From DATBDE01 sp036270095 (GTDB lineage Bacteria; Actinomycetota; Thermoleophilia; Solirubrobacterales; Solirubrobacteraceae), in assembly GCA_036270095.1 (NCBI GenBank), contig DATBDE010000154.1, forward strand, positions 1 through 14,168: a DNA stretch of 14,168 nucleotides. Direction: 5' to 3'. Position numbers and translations under genes: made by a program. A model generated the notes under the pieces. That model was not told the DNA's origin and did no database searches. It saw only the letters and a program-made list of their open reading frames with translations. Shown here piece by piece: positions 14,077-14,168 of the stretch. Positions within the stretch are counted from its first letter, which is position 1. The number at the start of each line of letters is the position of its first letter.

Positions 14077-14168
14077 GAGACGGCTGATTCCGCGACCCCA
14101 CGCACGCGGATGACGCGCGGATACCGGCGCTGGATCGGGGTCATCGGGCTCGCCAATGGCCGGCATTG

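Noticed and set aside
14090..14109. Possible hairpin CCGCG/CGCGG after trio member C
   Set aside because: A 5-bp stem with a 10-nt loop is common by chance in this composition.
14110..14168. Possible start of a plus-strand gene (MTRGYRRWIGVIG...) open to the right edge
   Set aside because: Only 19 codons are visible, with no ribosome binding site or clear -10. It is not enough to call.

Overview
The window is very GC-rich, gene-dense bacterial DNA. Strong G/C at third codon positions, frequent GTG/TTG starts, overlapping stop/start codons and the protein families present suggest an actinobacterium. The best guess is class Thermoleophilia (Solirubrobacter/Conexibacter-like), because of the C-terminal surface domain of the beta-helix protein and the DUF2236/MpaB and P450 content. 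This placement is inference from family content, not from a marker gene. I saw no rRNA, tRNA, CRISPR array, insertion sequence or integrase.

Layout. (1) 1-2952: a membrane-anchored protein cut by the left edge (minus), then, divergently, a secreted eight-repeat PQQ-like beta-propeller protein and a small ABM-like protein. (2) 2968-4918 (minus): a secreted parallel beta-helix (choice-of-anchor Q type) gene that is broken by one in-frame stop and three frameshifts; I annotate it as a pseudogene. (3) 4969-7657 (plus): alpha/beta hydrolase, NUDIX hydrolase and exported arylsulfatase in a probable operon. (4) 7692-11768 (plus): a compact five-gene unit of MpaB/DUF2236 oxygenase-like protein, TetR regulator, cupin, two-module VOC (CatE-like) dioxygenase and cytochrome P450. 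Three of its junctions are ATGA/GTGA overlaps, so this looks like a locally regulated oxidative pathway whose substrate is unknown. (5) 11765-12415 (minus): a conserved-looking hypothetical protein whose stop overlaps the P450 stop. (6) 12489-14076: three small secreted proteins that I read as paralogues of one family (two minus, one plus), the last two divergent from a 56-nt shared promoter region.

Regulation. Most transcription-unit starts carry a TANNNT (-10-like) hexamer only 6-10 nt before the start codon and no Shine-Dalgarno sequence, which suggests widespread leaderless or near-leaderless transcription. Internal genes rely on translational coupling. Two divergent intergenic regions contain perfect dyads, and two GC-rich hairpins sit where terminators are expected.

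The most noteworthy items are the paralogous secreted trio, the five-gene oxidative cluster, the multiply broken beta-helix gene, and the dyad-flanked divergent promoters.
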